A DNA stretch of 36,740 nucleotides from positions 1-36,740 of the forward strand of contig NZ_JAKGUE010000021.1 in NCBI RefSeq assembly GCF_021568795.1, in the 5' to 3' direction. The notes under the pieces are model-generated. The model was given only the letters and a program-made list of their open reading frames with translations. It ran no database searches and was not told where the DNA came from. The stretch is from Dethiosulfovibrio faecalis (GTDB lineage Bacteria > Synergistota > Synergistia > Synergistales > Dethiosulfovibrionaceae). How positions within the stretch are numbered: the first letter of the stretch is position 1; the number at the start of each line of letters is the position of its first letter. Below are positions 6,816 to 14,738 of the stretch, piece by piece. The position numbers and the translations under genes were made by a program.

Positions 6816-9389
6816 TTACAGGCCAACGCGGCCCATGCCGTTTATAACCTTGTCGAGCATCTCGTCCAGGGTCGTTACGTAACGAGAGATGGCGTTGAAG
6901 GACTGCTGAAACTGCATAATGTTCATCATCTCCTCGTCTATATTGACCCCCATGACCGACTGCCTCTGCGACTCTATCTGGTCCACCAGAGCGGTCTGGT
7001 TGGAGAGCATGGCCTGGGATCTCTGGCTTTCCACCCCAAGCCTGGCTATGAAATCCTCGTAGTATTCGTTGAAGGTAGCGCTGTCGCCGGCCATTACCTT
7101 GGCCTGTTTCAGCTGAGCCATGGCGATGGCGTTATCACCGTTTCCCTCGCCCTTGGATTGGCCGTCACCGTCGTCGGCGGCGGCGGCGAAAAGACCGGAG
7201 GCCTGGCTAAGGAGATCGTTGACGGATAGATTCCTGGACGCTCCTGCGACGGTGGATATGTTGGAGAAAAACGCCGTCCCCGTCACCTCGGAGTATTCGC
7301 CGGTTCCGTGACCGGCGTAATGCACCGCGTTCATCTCGTTTACCAGGTTGTAGGCTATGGCGTCGAAGGACTCCAGGTGTTGAAGGATGACGTCGTCCCT
7401 GACCTCCATCAAGGATTTTATCTCTCCTCCGGTAACGTGGTGTTCGGCTCTTACGGTAGACGTTCCGGTTCCCTTCAAGTGGAAGACTATCCCCTTCGAG
7501 ACGTCGCTCATGGTGGAGGCGCTGTAGCCATCTTCGGGAGAGAGTTTTCTCGCTTGACGAAAGTCGTTGAAGGAAGAGAGGTACATCTCGTTATCGACCA
7601 TCAAAAGGGCGTCGGTGGAGGTGGAGATGATCTCCGAGTCGTACACGTCGGAGTCTCCGGACATCAGACCTAACCGTCTGGCGGCGTAGGAGTCTCCCTT
7701 ATCGGAACCCATGACGTTTATCCTGTTCCCCTCCCCCACGATATCGCTCTCGAGGACGAGGTAGAAGTCTCCGTCACCGTTGGTCTCTATCGAGGCGTGG
7801 AGCCATTCCGACGGATCGTCTGGCATACCCTCTCCGTTGTTGTAGGCACCGTTGATCTTGTTGGCGACTGTCCTGAGGCTGTCGCCGTCCTCGATCTCCA
7901 CCGTCACCACCGGGGAGTCGTTGGACAGTCCGACAGCCCCGGAGAGGAGGTCTCCCTTCATGTCGTTGAAGGACAGCAGGTGGTCGTCTCCGGACCTCAC
8001 AACCAGTCTGTCCACGGTGCCGGAGGTCTCGACGTTGAAACCCATCAAGCCGCCCACGCCGGAGTCGTTTTGAAGAAAGTCCTGAAGCTCGTTCAGGTCG
8101 AGGCTATTTCCCACCCCTATCGGTCCAGCCGAGGTGGAGGTTCCGCAGCGACTGGAGATCTCCCAGTCCGACGTGGCGCTGTTCCACTCAACCGTGACGT
8201 ACATCTCGTCGGGATTGCCTGGAAGGGAATGGAGATCCTGGGAGGCTATGCGGAACACGTATTCCGTAGGATCGTCCCCCCCTGGAAGGCTCAGAAGGAC
8301 GGGGCTTCCCGACTGATTGTCCAGCTGAGATCCGGTAGCCCTTGTACCGGAGGTCCCGACCTGCAGCCTGACGGTTCCCTCTATGTTCATGGACGCATCG
8401 GGATCGCTGACGGGAAGCCTTCCTATAGCTCCGTTGATGTCTCCTCCGCCGATTTTCCAGGTGGTCTCGCTGGCAAGTCTTTCCACCGCGACGGAATGGA
8501 TGGCCTCAAGGGCGTCCTGCCCGATGGAAGCTGTCAACACCTCCGTGTCGGAAACGTGCTCAAACGTGTTGTCCTCGACCTGTACGTCGAAAAAGCCTTC
8601 GTTCCCAGTGACCGACACCAGCTTCAAGTGTCGGGATTTATCTCCCTGGACCAATATCCTGCCGCCGAGATAGATTTTGTACTCGCCGTCGTCCATGTCG
8701 CAGGGGGAGCTAACCTCGGAATCGATAAGAGAGCAGAGCTTTTCCGCAAGAAGATCCCTGCGATCGTAAAGGTCGTTGGGGTTGCCTCCGACTCCTTCAA
8801 CCTCTCTGATGGTTACGTTCAAAGCAGCGATCTGGTCTATGTAGGTATTGGCTTCCTCCACGGTCAAAGCGAGCTGATCGTTCAGGTTCGTTCTGTACTC
8901 TTCGTAGTTTCTCGCCAGACTGTCTAGGTAGGTTCCTAAAGTTCCGGCTTTCGATATGAGGTTTTCTCTGGCGGAAGAGCTATCGGGGAATTTCGACGCC
9001 TCCTGAAGGGCGGACCAGAACTCGTCCAGACCGACCCTTACGCTCTCTCCGTTGGGCTCGTTGACGAAGGTCTCGAGGGTGTCCAGAGCCTCGGTCATTA
9101 TGTCCCAATAACCCTTTACCGTGGTCTCCTCTCTGTATTGAAGGTCCAGAAATTGGTCTCTAAGGCGAACTATGGCGTCCACCTTGACACCGGTACCTAT
9201 CTGGCCCGGTATGGCCGGACGGTTCATGGCGGGATCGGTGAAAGGATAGGTGGAAGAGGCCTCCACCCTTTGACGGGAGTAGCCCTCTACGTCGGCGTTT
9301 GATATGTTGTGACCGGAGGTCTCGAATCCCTGGCGAAAATAGCTTAGAGCTCTCTTCCCCATTTCGAATCCGAAAAAGTTATTGATCAT
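6816..9389 (-). CDS. flgK: Hook-filament junction protein FlgK (HAP1), enlarged
   Basis: This is the first junction protein between hook and filament. The N-terminus is classic: a short helix, then GFETSGHNISNADVEGYSRQ near residues 21-40, GQIGTGVKV near 62-70 and GNPNDLYDRRDLL near 203-214. YLGGRILVQG near 240-249 and GGEIKSLMEVRDDVI near 654-668 flank the variable middle, and the C-terminal helices run from about 755 to 857 and contain the MNIMQFQQSFNA signature. At 857 residues it is far longer than the roughly 550 of enteric FlgK. The extra lies between about 250 and 650 and includes one hook-IN-like unit near 493-560. A GDGDGQ-like acidic patch at about 739-752 is low complexity. AGGTGAG precedes the ATG; flgN ends 11 bases upstream. 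Confidence 0.94.
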   Translation of the reverse strand: MINNFFGFEMGKRALSYFRQGFETSGHNISNADVEGYSRQRVEASSTYPFTDPAMNRPAIPGQIGTGVKVDAIVRLRDQFLDLQYREETTVKGYWDIMTEALDTLETFVNEPNGESVRVGLDEFWSALQEASKFPDSSSARENLISKAGTLGTYLDSLARNYEEYRTNLNDQLALTVEEANTYIDQIAALNVTIREVEGVGGNPNDLYDRRDLLAEKLCSLIDSEVSSPCDMDDGEYKIYLGGRILVQGDKSRHLKLVSVTGNEGFFDVQVEDNTFEHVSDTEVLTASIGQDALEAIHSVAVERLASETTWKIGGGDINGAIGRLPVSDPDASMNIEGTVRLQVGTSGTRATGSQLDNQSGSPVLLSLPGGDDPTEYVFRIASQDLHSLPGNPDEMYVTVEWNSATSDWEISSRCGTSTSAGPIGVGNSLDLNELQDFLQNDSGVGGLMGFNVETSGTVDRLVVRSGDDHLLSFNDMKGDLLSGAVGLSNDSPVVTVEIEDGDSLRTVANKINGAYNNGEGMPDDPSEWLHASIETNGDGDFYLVLESDIVGEGNRINVMGSDKGDSYAARRLGLMSGDSDVYDSEIISTSTDALLMVDNEMYLSSFNDFRQARKLSPEDGYSASTMSDVSKGIVFHLKGTGTSTVRAEHHVTGGEIKSLMEVRDDVILQHLESFDAIAYNLVNEMNAVHYAGHGTGEYSEVTGTAFFSNISTVAGASRNLSVNDLLSQASGLFAAAADDGDGQSKGEGNGDNAIAMAQLKQAKVMAGDSATFNEYYEDFIARLGVESQRSQAMLSNQTALVDQIESQRQSVMGVNIDEEMMNIMQFQQSFNAISRYVTTLDEMLDKVINGMGRVGL

Positions 9390-9400
9390 ATAAAACTCAC

Positions 9401-9844
9401 CTAACCTTTCAAATCAAGAGACGATAGGGATTGGTTTCCGCCTAAACGACGCCATTCGCTTATTAGCATCTCGTTCAGGGCTCTGTTTTCCTCCACGAGG
9501 GAGTTCAATAGCGCCATCTCGGATTGAGCCGATTCGACAGCGGCTCTGAGCTTTTCCCCCGCCTCGAGGATAGCTTCGGACTCCTCTGAGGTCCCGGAAG
9601 CGGCGAGGTCGTTCAACGTCGGGGAACAGTTTCTGCTCTCGGCTATTTTTCGAACAACCTGAAGCCTCAACGACTCGGCCGTAATAGCGTCTTGGTGGGC
9701 CTGATCCATCTCCCTGAGGAGGTCCTTCAAAAGTTCGAGGCGCCCCTCTTTGAGCGCCTCTCGCTGTTTCACGACCACGGACAGGACGCGACGAATCGCC
9801 TCCGCTTGCCGTTCGACGACATCTATTAGCTGAGACGACCACAT
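9401..9844 (-). CDS. flgN: FlgN-like export chaperone for FlgK and FlgL
   Basis: This is a 147-residue, almost wholly helical, charged protein of the FlgN family, which holds FlgK and FlgL unfolded and delivers them to the export gate. The sequence shows long heptad-like helices (VERQAEAIRRVLSVVVKQR, and a second near residues 90-130) separated by a Pro/Asn break (NCSPTLNDL), then a disordered tail. Sequence conservation in this family is low, so the call leans on position: it starts one base after flgM and ends 11 bases before flgK, exactly where yvyG (flgN) sits in Bacillus. Confidence 0.85.
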   Translation of the reverse strand: MWSSQLIDVVERQAEAIRRVLSVVVKQREALKEGRLELLKDLLREMDQAHQDAITAESLRLQVVRKIAESRNCSPTLNDLAASGTSEESEAILEAGEKLRAAVESAQSEMALLNSLVEENRALNEMLISEWRRLGGNQSLSSLDLKG

Positions 9845-9845
9845 A

Positions 9846-10136
9846 TCAATCGGATGTCTTCGTCAGACCGGCCGATATCAGCTTGGCCGCCAAGATCCCC
9901 ATATCGGGATTGTAGGAACCGGACTCTATGCTATCGGACATCGCCTGGACTTTTTCCTGTCTCACGTCCGATACTTTTCTGGATTCGACCATAGCCTTGC
10001 CCAGGGTCTGAGCGAAATCGCTTACCTCTACCCCATCCACCTTTTGAGGCTTAACACCGTCGGAGTCGAGTTTTTTACGGTTCTTTACGGGAGAACCGCC
10101 GTTGTATAAGTAAGATCCTACTATTTTATCGATCAT
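9846..10136 (-). CDS. flgM: Anti-σ28 factor FlgM
   Basis: This is a 96-residue protein with the FlgM C-terminal σ28-binding region: a first helix around SDFAQTLGKAMVESRK and then RQEKVQAMSDSIESGSYN followed by MGILAAKLISAGL, close to the family pattern R-x-E-K-V-x-x-[LM]-x-x-x-I-x-x-G-x-Y. The N-terminal 35 residues look disordered, as in known FlgM, which is exported through the finished hook to release σ28. The ATG has GGGGGGAT upstream. A σ28-like promoter lies just upstream at 10168-10194, which would give feedback control. FlgN starts one base after it. Confidence 0.92.
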   Translation of the reverse strand: MIDKIVGSYLYNGGSPVKNRKKLDSDGVKPQKVDGVEVSDFAQTLGKAMVESRKVSDVRQEKVQAMSDSIESGSYNPDMGILAAKLISAGLTKTSD

Positions 10137-10167
10137 AGTGATATCCCCCCCAGGATCATCTGGTTAT

Positions 10168-10194
10168 GTATCGGATTTCGAGCCCGACTCCTTA
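10168..10194 (-). promoter_or_regulatory. Putative σ28 (FliA/SigD) promoter for the flgM-to-glycosyltransferase operon
   Basis: In the 79-base gap between the yvyF-like gene and flgM the minus strand reads TAAG (10194-10191), exactly 15 bases, then TCCGATAC (10175-10168). Against TAAA-N15-GCCGATAA this is 9 of 12 with ideal spacing and the CCGATA core. Transcription would start near 10160, about 25 bases before the flgM start. The rest of the gap, which includes the flgM ribosome site, holds nothing else that I recognise. The position in front of the anti-sigma gene makes it more credible than the match alone. Confidence 0.6.
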
Positions 10195-10215
10195 ATAGGT
10201 CGAAGTTTGCAGGAT

Positions 10216-10608
10216 TTATTCTTTCCGATCCCTTCGTTCCTGTCGGAACATGGTTTTTTTCTTGTGCTCTCCATCGGATGAAAAACCCTTTATCAACTTA
10301 CCCCTACATGAGTCGCAGTACTCCTGTCCAGGGTAGACCTCGGCTCCGCAGGATTTACAACGGGGCTTGCCGTCTCCTTCGACTGAGAGGTCCAGTCGCC
10401 CCTGGTCCACCAGCACTTCCAGGTACATCTCGTCTACGTCCAACGCCTCGGCCAAGGAGTAAATGTCCCATCGAGATTTCCAGTTATCCCTGATGGCCTT
10501 CCTGGCGTTCATGTAGACTTCTTCCAGCTCATCCCAACAGGAGGGGCATATATCCGACGAGACGGTGGCAAAGACTTTGTCGCAAATTCTACAGTGCTTC
10601 AGCTCCAT
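10216..10608 (-). CDS. YvyF-like flagellar-operon protein (TIGR03826 type), two zinc ribbons around a helix-turn-helix
   Basis: This is a 130-residue protein that matches the family of Bacillus YvyF, found between comF and flgM and of unproven molecular role. Visible: a first cysteine set C6-x2-C9 and C21-x2-C24, a middle helical part with a helix-turn-helix-like YSLAEALDVDEMYLEVLVDQGRL near 50-72 resembling small DNA-binding domains, then a second set C84-x2-C87 and C98-x2-C101, and a basic tail. Zinc binding at both ends is inferred from the cysteine spacing. Its ATG overlaps the end of comF by 10 bases and has GAGGAG upstream. It may regulate the flagellar genes, but that is a guess from structure and place. 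Confidence 0.75.
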   Translation of the reverse strand: MELKHCRICDKVFATVSSDICPSCWDELEEVYMNARKAIRDNWKSRWDIYSLAEALDVDEMYLEVLVDQGRLDLSVEGDGKPRCKSCGAEVYPGQEYCDSCRGKLIKGFSSDGEHKKKTMFRQERRDRKE

Positions 10609-11276
10609 GGTAGATCTCCTCTCTCGTTAGCGTTTATCGACCGACTCCAAGTAATGGATAAAACCCTCTCGGCACCGGCATCGTAAAGAGCCTCGGCTCC
10701 TCTAAGAAGGGTGGTCCCGGTCGTCTTTACGTCGTCGACAAGGGTGCAGTTCTGTCCCTTCAGGTTCGGGCCTCTCCACAGGATGGCGCCTTCCGGCATA
10801 TTCCTTCTGGCCTCGGCTCCAAGGAGTGACTGTTTTTCCGATATCCTCCACTTCAGGTGATCCGACAGGATCACACCCCAAACATCCGAAATTCCCAAGG
10901 CCAGCCATCGCGATTGGTTATATTTTCTGTTGCTTCCACGATGGAGCGGAACGGGCACTATGCGGTTTTGGGGAAAGGGCATGGTTATTACGGATCCCAA
11001 GGACCGTCCCATTATCCTCCCCGTTCCCGATTTACCCTGATATTTCAGAGACAACGCCAATTCCCTAACCATGCCGGAATGCAGGGCCCCCGAAACGTAA
11101 GGATAACGTCGATAGTGAAGGTGACAGGGGATCCGCTCTCCGCACACCAGACATAGTAAAGGGCTATTCTGAACCATTTCGTCCGAGCAGGATCGGCAGA
11201 GAACGTTGCCCATCTTTCCGCAAACGGGACAGCTTACGGGCCACAGGAAATGCATAAAGAGTTCGATCGGAGTCAT
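10599..11276 (-). CDS. comF: ComF family phosphoribosyltransferase-like protein
   Basis: This is a 225-residue ComFC/GntX-type protein. The N-terminal zinc-ribbon cysteines are C16-x2-C19, C27-x2-C30 and C42-x2-C45. The C-terminal phosphoribosyltransferase fold has the PRPP-binding loop LVDDVKTTGTTL near residues 179-190. Family members take part in DNA uptake in transformable bacteria, but many hosts are not competent and the substrate is unknown. The start is set at the ATG 11276-11274, which overlaps the preceding acetyltransferase stop as ATGA. A GTG at 11294 would add six residues but has no ribosome site at a good distance. It sits next to yvyF and flgM as in the Bacillus comF operon. 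Confidence 0.88.
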   Translation of the reverse strand: MTPIELFMHFLWPVSCPVCGKMGNVLCRSCSDEMVQNSPLLCLVCGERIPCHLHYRRYPYVSGALHSGMVRELALSLKYQGKSGTGRIMGRSLGSVITMPFPQNRIVPVPLHRGSNRKYNQSRWLALGISDVWGVILSDHLKWRISEKQSLLGAEARRNMPEGAILWRGPNLKGQNCTLVDDVKTTGTTLLRGAEALYDAGAERVLSITWSRSINANERGDLPWS

Positions 11277-11692
11277 GAGTATTCTATGGGACACCGAAGC
11301 AACATCATCATTCCTTCTTTGGGCTCGAACCCCATGTTGGCCAGAAATGGACCCAGCTCGCTGCTATAGGTGGTTATCATAGGTATATTCCTTATGGCAG
11401 GGTGTTCCAGAGCATACCCCATCAGGCTGGAACCGAGCCCTTGCCCCTGATGGTCCGGATGGACCACCACGTCCCACAGAGAGGCCCTGAAGACGAAATC
11501 GGTGATGATACGACAAAACGCCACCAGTTCCCCCTCGTGACGGACGGAAAAGCAGAGATCCGTCCCATCTAGCATCCTCTCTATCTGAGAGACGGAACGG
11601 CTTCTTCCCCATCGGGTAAATCGATACAAACCCTGAAGCTCCTCGGAGGAAAGTCCTATTTTACTGTCGTAATAAAGATATTCCCGGTCCAT
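11273..11692 (-). CDS. GNAT family N-acetyltransferase
   Basis: This is a 139-residue single-domain acetyltransferase. The acetyl-CoA loop is clear: WDVVVHPDHQGQGLGSSLM at about residues 73-91, with Q82-G-Q-G-L-G87 in the Q/R-x-x-G-x-G/A place. The C-terminal FLANMGFEPKEGMMML is the usual late strand with the Phe-x-x-x-Gly-Phe feature. The YxDxxIGLSSEELQGLYRF start resembles the small YitH/YjdJ-like group. The substrate is unknown. It starts 5 bases after the DUF3084 gene with GAGAGG as ribosome site and overlaps comF by 4 bases, so it belongs to the same transcript. Confidence 0.88.
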   Translation of the reverse strand: MDREYLYYDSKIGLSSEELQGLYRFTRWGRSRSVSQIERMLDGTDLCFSVRHEGELVAFCRIITDFVFRASLWDVVVHPDHQGQGLGSSLMGYALEHPAIRNIPMITTYSSELGPFLANMGFEPKEGMMMLLRCPIEYS

Positions 11693-11697
11693 CTGGT

Positions 11698-12852
11698 CTA
11701 CCTCTCGTCGAGGCCGATCGCCAAAGTGACCCTGACCGGTCCCTCGGTGTATATGTCCTCGGCGGCCAGAACCGACACTATTATCTGGGAGCCCTTGGTC
11801 TCATTAAGACTGTCCACCGCCTCGTAGAAATCGGTGGCGTCTATCTGTCCCACCGTCCTGGTGAAGGGGTCTCTCAGGATCCCGTCTCCGACCGCTATGG
11901 GGTTTACCTCCCTGAGCACCTCGTGAAGGGCACCTTCCGCCTCGGCTACGTCGCTCACAGGGGGGACCGCTTTTCTGAAAACTAACTCGCCTTTTTTATA
12001 GACCCTAACGCTCTCGTAAACCCTGTAGCTGAGGATAACCGGCTCCCCGGCGACCACGTTGGAAAGAGCTCTGGCCCGAACGACCTTTCTGCTGTTTATG
12101 ACGAGACATCTGGAGATGACCCGCTCCTCCTCCTGCTCGTCCTTTCCGACGGAGATATCCTCCGGAGAGATGGAGGCTCGTCTGGAGACTATGAACCTCA
12201 CTTTATTCCTCAGATTGGACATTATCGAGAGCAGGTCTTCCCTGGAGGCTCCCTCCGGAACTGTCTCCTGAGCCAGAAGTTCATCCGCAAAGGCCACTAC
12301 TCGTCCTTCTCTGACCGCCTCCAGTCCCCTACGAAGGTTTAACGCCTCGGAACGAAGAGCCTCTATCTGTTTCTCAAGCTCCTCCCTCTGAGATCGCAAC
12401 TCGGATATCTCCTCTTTCGTAGCCTCGAGTTCCGGGGTGAGAGAGTTCAGCTTTTCGTTCACCTGAGCCAGTTCCTTCTCGCTGTTTTCCAGTTTCTGAA
12501 GGCTTTCGACATAGCGGATACCCATGAGATCCGATTCGTCTCGGGCCTCCTGAAGCTGGGAGGTCAGATCCAGGACCTGCCTCTGAACGTATTTCAAGCT
12601 GAAAAGAGCGGTTCTGACGGTATCGGAAGTCACCGCCAGAGCGGTCATTATCCCCATGGCTATGACCATGCCGGTTATGGCTGTTATAAGGGTACTGGTA
12701 TGTCTGGGCCTCAAGCCGAAAAGTGTTACCCTTTTTTTGGCGATCTTCATGCCTAACATGTCACCCAGGAAGGCCACCAGGGCGCTTAGAAGGACGGTGA
12801 AGAAGATAAGCTGCCAATTCATCTCCGGCAAGGCATCTGCTAAGGAGGTCAA
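11698..12852 (-). CDS. DUF3084 membrane-anchored coiled-coil protein
   Basis: This is a 384-residue protein of the DUF3084 family, function unknown. A hydrophobic helix at about 12-29, a basic loop with the family signature IAKKRVTLFGLRPRHTS, a second hydrophobic helix at about 52-75, and a long coiled coil at about 90-185 are followed by an alpha-beta domain ending near 380. The start is a TTG at 12852-12850 that overlaps the previous stop as TTGA and has GGGGAG eight bases upstream; the first ATG (12822) has its purines hard against the codon and is less likely. Its setting, downstream of P-ring and rod genes, suggests an envelope role, which is only inference. Confidence 0.82.
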   Translation of the reverse strand: MTSLADALPEMNWQLIFFTVLLSALVAFLGDMLGMKIAKKRVTLFGLRPRHTSTLITAITGMVIAMGIMTALAVTSDTVRTALFSLKYVQRQVLDLTSQLQEARDESDLMGIRYVESLQKLENSEKELAQVNEKLNSLTPELEATKEEISELRSQREELEKQIEALRSEALNLRRGLEAVREGRVVAFADELLAQETVPEGASREDLLSIMSNLRNKVRFIVSRRASISPEDISVGKDEQEEERVISRCLVINSRKVVRARALSNVVAGEPVILSYRVYESVRVYKKGELVFRKAVPPVSDVAEAEGALHEVLREVNPIAVGDGILRDPFTRTVGQIDATDFYEAVDSLNETKGSQIIVSVLAAEDIYTEGPVRVTLAIGLDER

Positions 12853-13289
12853 TTTACCAACTCCCCGAGATATTTGACGTAGGAATCCAACACATTCCTT
12901 ATTTCAGAGGCATCGTGCATGACTCCCTGATCCATTCCGGGACACATTCTAGAGGCCTTTCGCCAGGATTCCGAACTATCCAGTATCTCCGGCCAGAAGG
13001 GCCATGTCCTGCACTGTAGGGGACGAGTCGGATATATACGGCATCTGGCGGTGACGGGATCGTAGAAAAGGCATTCGCCGTTCCATCTCTCGTCGATGCT
13101 GGGCAATCCCCATCTACCGGTTACGTATCTTCTGCGAAACTCCCCCAAGGACAGCCCCAGACAGTATGCGATCCTCATCTCCTCGTATCTGGAAAAAAAG
13201 ATAGCCCCGGGCTCCCCTCTGCAGCATCTTCCACAGCCTGCACAGGAGAATCTAAGCCCCTCGGACCACCAGGGAGAGGATGGCTTCAT
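12849..13289 (-). CDS. YkgJ family cysteine-cluster protein
   Basis: This is a 146-residue protein of the YkgJ (UPF0153, putative zinc- or iron-chelating) family. The clusters are C16-x2-C19-x2-C22-C23 at the start, and C73, C83 and C93 in the segment GECLFYDPVTARCRIYPTRPLQCRTWPF, which is the family signature. The biochemical role is unproven; a metal site is inferred. The ATG at 13289 overlaps the flgJ stop as ATGA. A longer frame from a TTG at 13349 exists but has no support. Homologues are occasionally found near flagellar genes in other phyla, so a link to flagellar assembly is possible but not shown. Confidence 0.85.
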   Translation of the reverse strand: MKPSSPWWSEGLRFSCAGCGRCCRGEPGAIFFSRYEEMRIAYCLGLSLGEFRRRYVTGRWGLPSIDERWNGECLFYDPVTARCRIYPTRPLQCRTWPFWPEILDSSESWRKASRMCPGMDQGVMHDASEIRNVLDSYVKYLGELVN

Positions 13290-13600
13290 GATTTTCCGGT
13301 ATCTTCGTCGGGCAAGGAGGACGCCAGGGAATCGTAAAGTACTTTCCAAAGACCGTTTTCGTTCTGTCCCGCCAGAGCTTCCGAGGCCATCTCCACGGAG
13401 AGGTCTTCCAATATTCCGAAGGGACGGTCGTCCTCGTCTTTACCGCCTATCTCCCGAGCCTGTTTCATCATCTCTTTCCAGGTCTGGGCCATGAAGACGC
13501 TCTCGAAATCCTGACAGGCCTTCTTGAGAGTTTCATGAGGGTCTTTTTTTCGTCCTCCGTTTAAACTGAGGGCCGATAGTTCGGAGTTGTCTATCTTCAC
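13286..13600 (-). CDS. flgJ: FlgJ-type rod-binding protein (no muramidase domain)
   Basis: This is a 104-residue protein with only the N-terminal rod-binding domain of FlgJ: ETLKKACQDFESVFMAQTWKEMMK near residues 22-45, then DRPFGILEDLSVEMASEALAGQ with a final amphipathic helix. The peptidoglycan hydrolase half of enteric FlgJ is absent, as in many other phyla, so wall penetration must use another enzyme. The start is a GTG at 13600-13598 preceded by AAGGAGG at ideal distance, which overlaps the flgI stop; a GTG further up (13645) would lie inside flgI and lacks a site. It follows flgI by 13 bases and overlaps the YkgJ-type gene by 4. Confidence 0.87.
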   Translation of the reverse strand: MKIDNSELSALSLNGGRKKDPHETLKKACQDFESVFMAQTWKEMMKQAREIGGKDEDDRPFGILEDLSVEMASEALAGQNENGLWKVLYDSLASSLPDEDTGKS

Positions 13601-13613
13601 CTCGGATTCCTCC

Positions 13614-14723
13614 TTACATGACGTCCAGTTCGCCGTGAAGCGCACCGGCTCTATCTATAGCCTGCAATATTCCTATAACGTCTCTGGGAGACGCTCCTAC
13701 CGCGTTGATCGCGTCCACCAACTGATCTACCGTGGTGGTGGATTCCATCTTTATGAAGGAACCTCTCTTTTCCTCCACCTGTACCGTGTCGTTGGCGTAT
13801 GGCATGGTAACCCCTCGAGAAAAAGGATCCGGTTGGGATACCTGATTTTCCTGATCGATCCTGACGGTCAGGTCTCCGTGAGCCACCGCGACGGAGCTGA
13901 TCTGGACGTTCCCTCCCATCACTACGGTTCCGGTCCTCTCGTTTACCACGACCTTGGCCTGCATATCCGGCGTAACCCTCATGTTCTCCATGTCGGCTAT
14001 GAAGGCGGAAGGCGAGGCCCCGTAGGATCCTGGGAGCTGTATCTGAACCCGTCCGGCGTCCACGGCGGAGGCTATCGATCCAAACTTCTTGTTTATGGCG
14101 TCGGCTATCCTCCTGGAGGTGGTGAAATCCGGGTTCCTCAGCAGAAGGGAAAGTCTTCCTCCGTAGGAAAATTCGGTTGAGACGTCTCTTTCAACGATAG
14201 CTCCGCCGTCGACGCGTCCCACGGTAACGACGTTTTTGGTGACGCTTGAGCCCCCTCTGCCGGCGGAGAATCCGCCGACCAAAACCGGACCCTGGGCGGC
14301 GGCGTAGACGTTGCCGTTCGCCGCCTTGAGAGGTGTCTGGAGAAGGACGCCTCCTTGAAGACTCTTGGCGTCTCCTAAGGTACTTACGGTGACGTCCACC
14401 GTCTGTCCGGAGCGAACGAAAGGAGGCAGCTCGGCCGTAACAGCCACCATGGCGACGTTTTTGCTCTTGACGTCCTTATCCGACAGGGTCACACCGAAAC
14501 GGCGCATAAGGTTGCGAAGGACCTGTATGGACATGTTCGACTTGTCCCCCGTACCCTGTAGTCCCATCACCACACCGACTCCGGAGAGCTGGTTGCTCCT
14601 GACCCCTTCGATATCGGCAAGATCCTTTATGCGAACCTCCGGACTTACGGGGGCGCCTACGCTCAGCCCGACCACGGAAAGAGACACAGCAAGGGACAAA
14701 AGTATCGCTTTTATTATCTTCAT
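13614..14723 (-). CDS. flgI: Flagellar P-ring protein FlgI
   Basis: This is a 369-residue periplasmic protein that forms the P-ring in the peptidoglycan layer around the distal rod. There is a signal peptide with basic start and hydrophobic core to about residue 24. The mature part opens with the strongly conserved VRIKDLADIEGVRSNQLSGVGVVMGLQGTGD, and later AVTAELPPFVRSGQTVDVTVS and GTVVMGGNVQIS are family marks. The C-terminus ends in ALHGELDVM. The ATG has AGGAGG 11 bases upstream. Together with flgH and flgA it shows that the host has an outer membrane and a complete Gram-negative basal body. Confidence 0.97.
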   Translation of the reverse strand: MKIIKAILLSLAVSLSVVGLSVGAPVSPEVRIKDLADIEGVRSNQLSGVGVVMGLQGTGDKSNMSIQVLRNLMRRFGVTLSDKDVKSKNVAMVAVTAELPPFVRSGQTVDVTVSTLGDAKSLQGGVLLQTPLKAANGNVYAAAQGPVLVGGFSAGRGGSSVTKNVVTVGRVDGGAIVERDVSTEFSYGGRLSLLLRNPDFTTSRRIADAINKKFGSIASAVDAGRVQIQLPGSYGASPSAFIADMENMRVTPDMQAKVVVNERTGTVVMGGNVQISSVAVAHGDLTVRIDQENQVSQPDPFSRGVTMPYANDTVQVEEKRGSFIKMESTTTVDQLVDAINAVGASPRDVIGILQAIDRAGALHGELDVM

Positions 14724-14738
14724 CTATATCGGGACCTC

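Noticed and set aside
7797..8927. Long open frames on the plus strand, here opposite flgK and also at 31054-32604 and 33965-35017
   Set aside because: They lie wholly opposite well-identified minus-strand genes, lack ribosome sites, and their products have no family character; codon bias of the real genes keeps the other strand open.
11277..11294. GTG start for comF six codons upstream
   Set aside because: There is no ribosome site at a working distance, whereas the ATG at 11276 overlaps the previous stop as ATGA like several neighbours.
13193..13213. Small hairpin AGCC-CGG-GGCT followed by seven Ts on the minus strand, within the YkgJ-type gene
   Set aside because: The stem is only four base pairs and the bases encode conserved residues of the protein; it is too weak to call a terminator.
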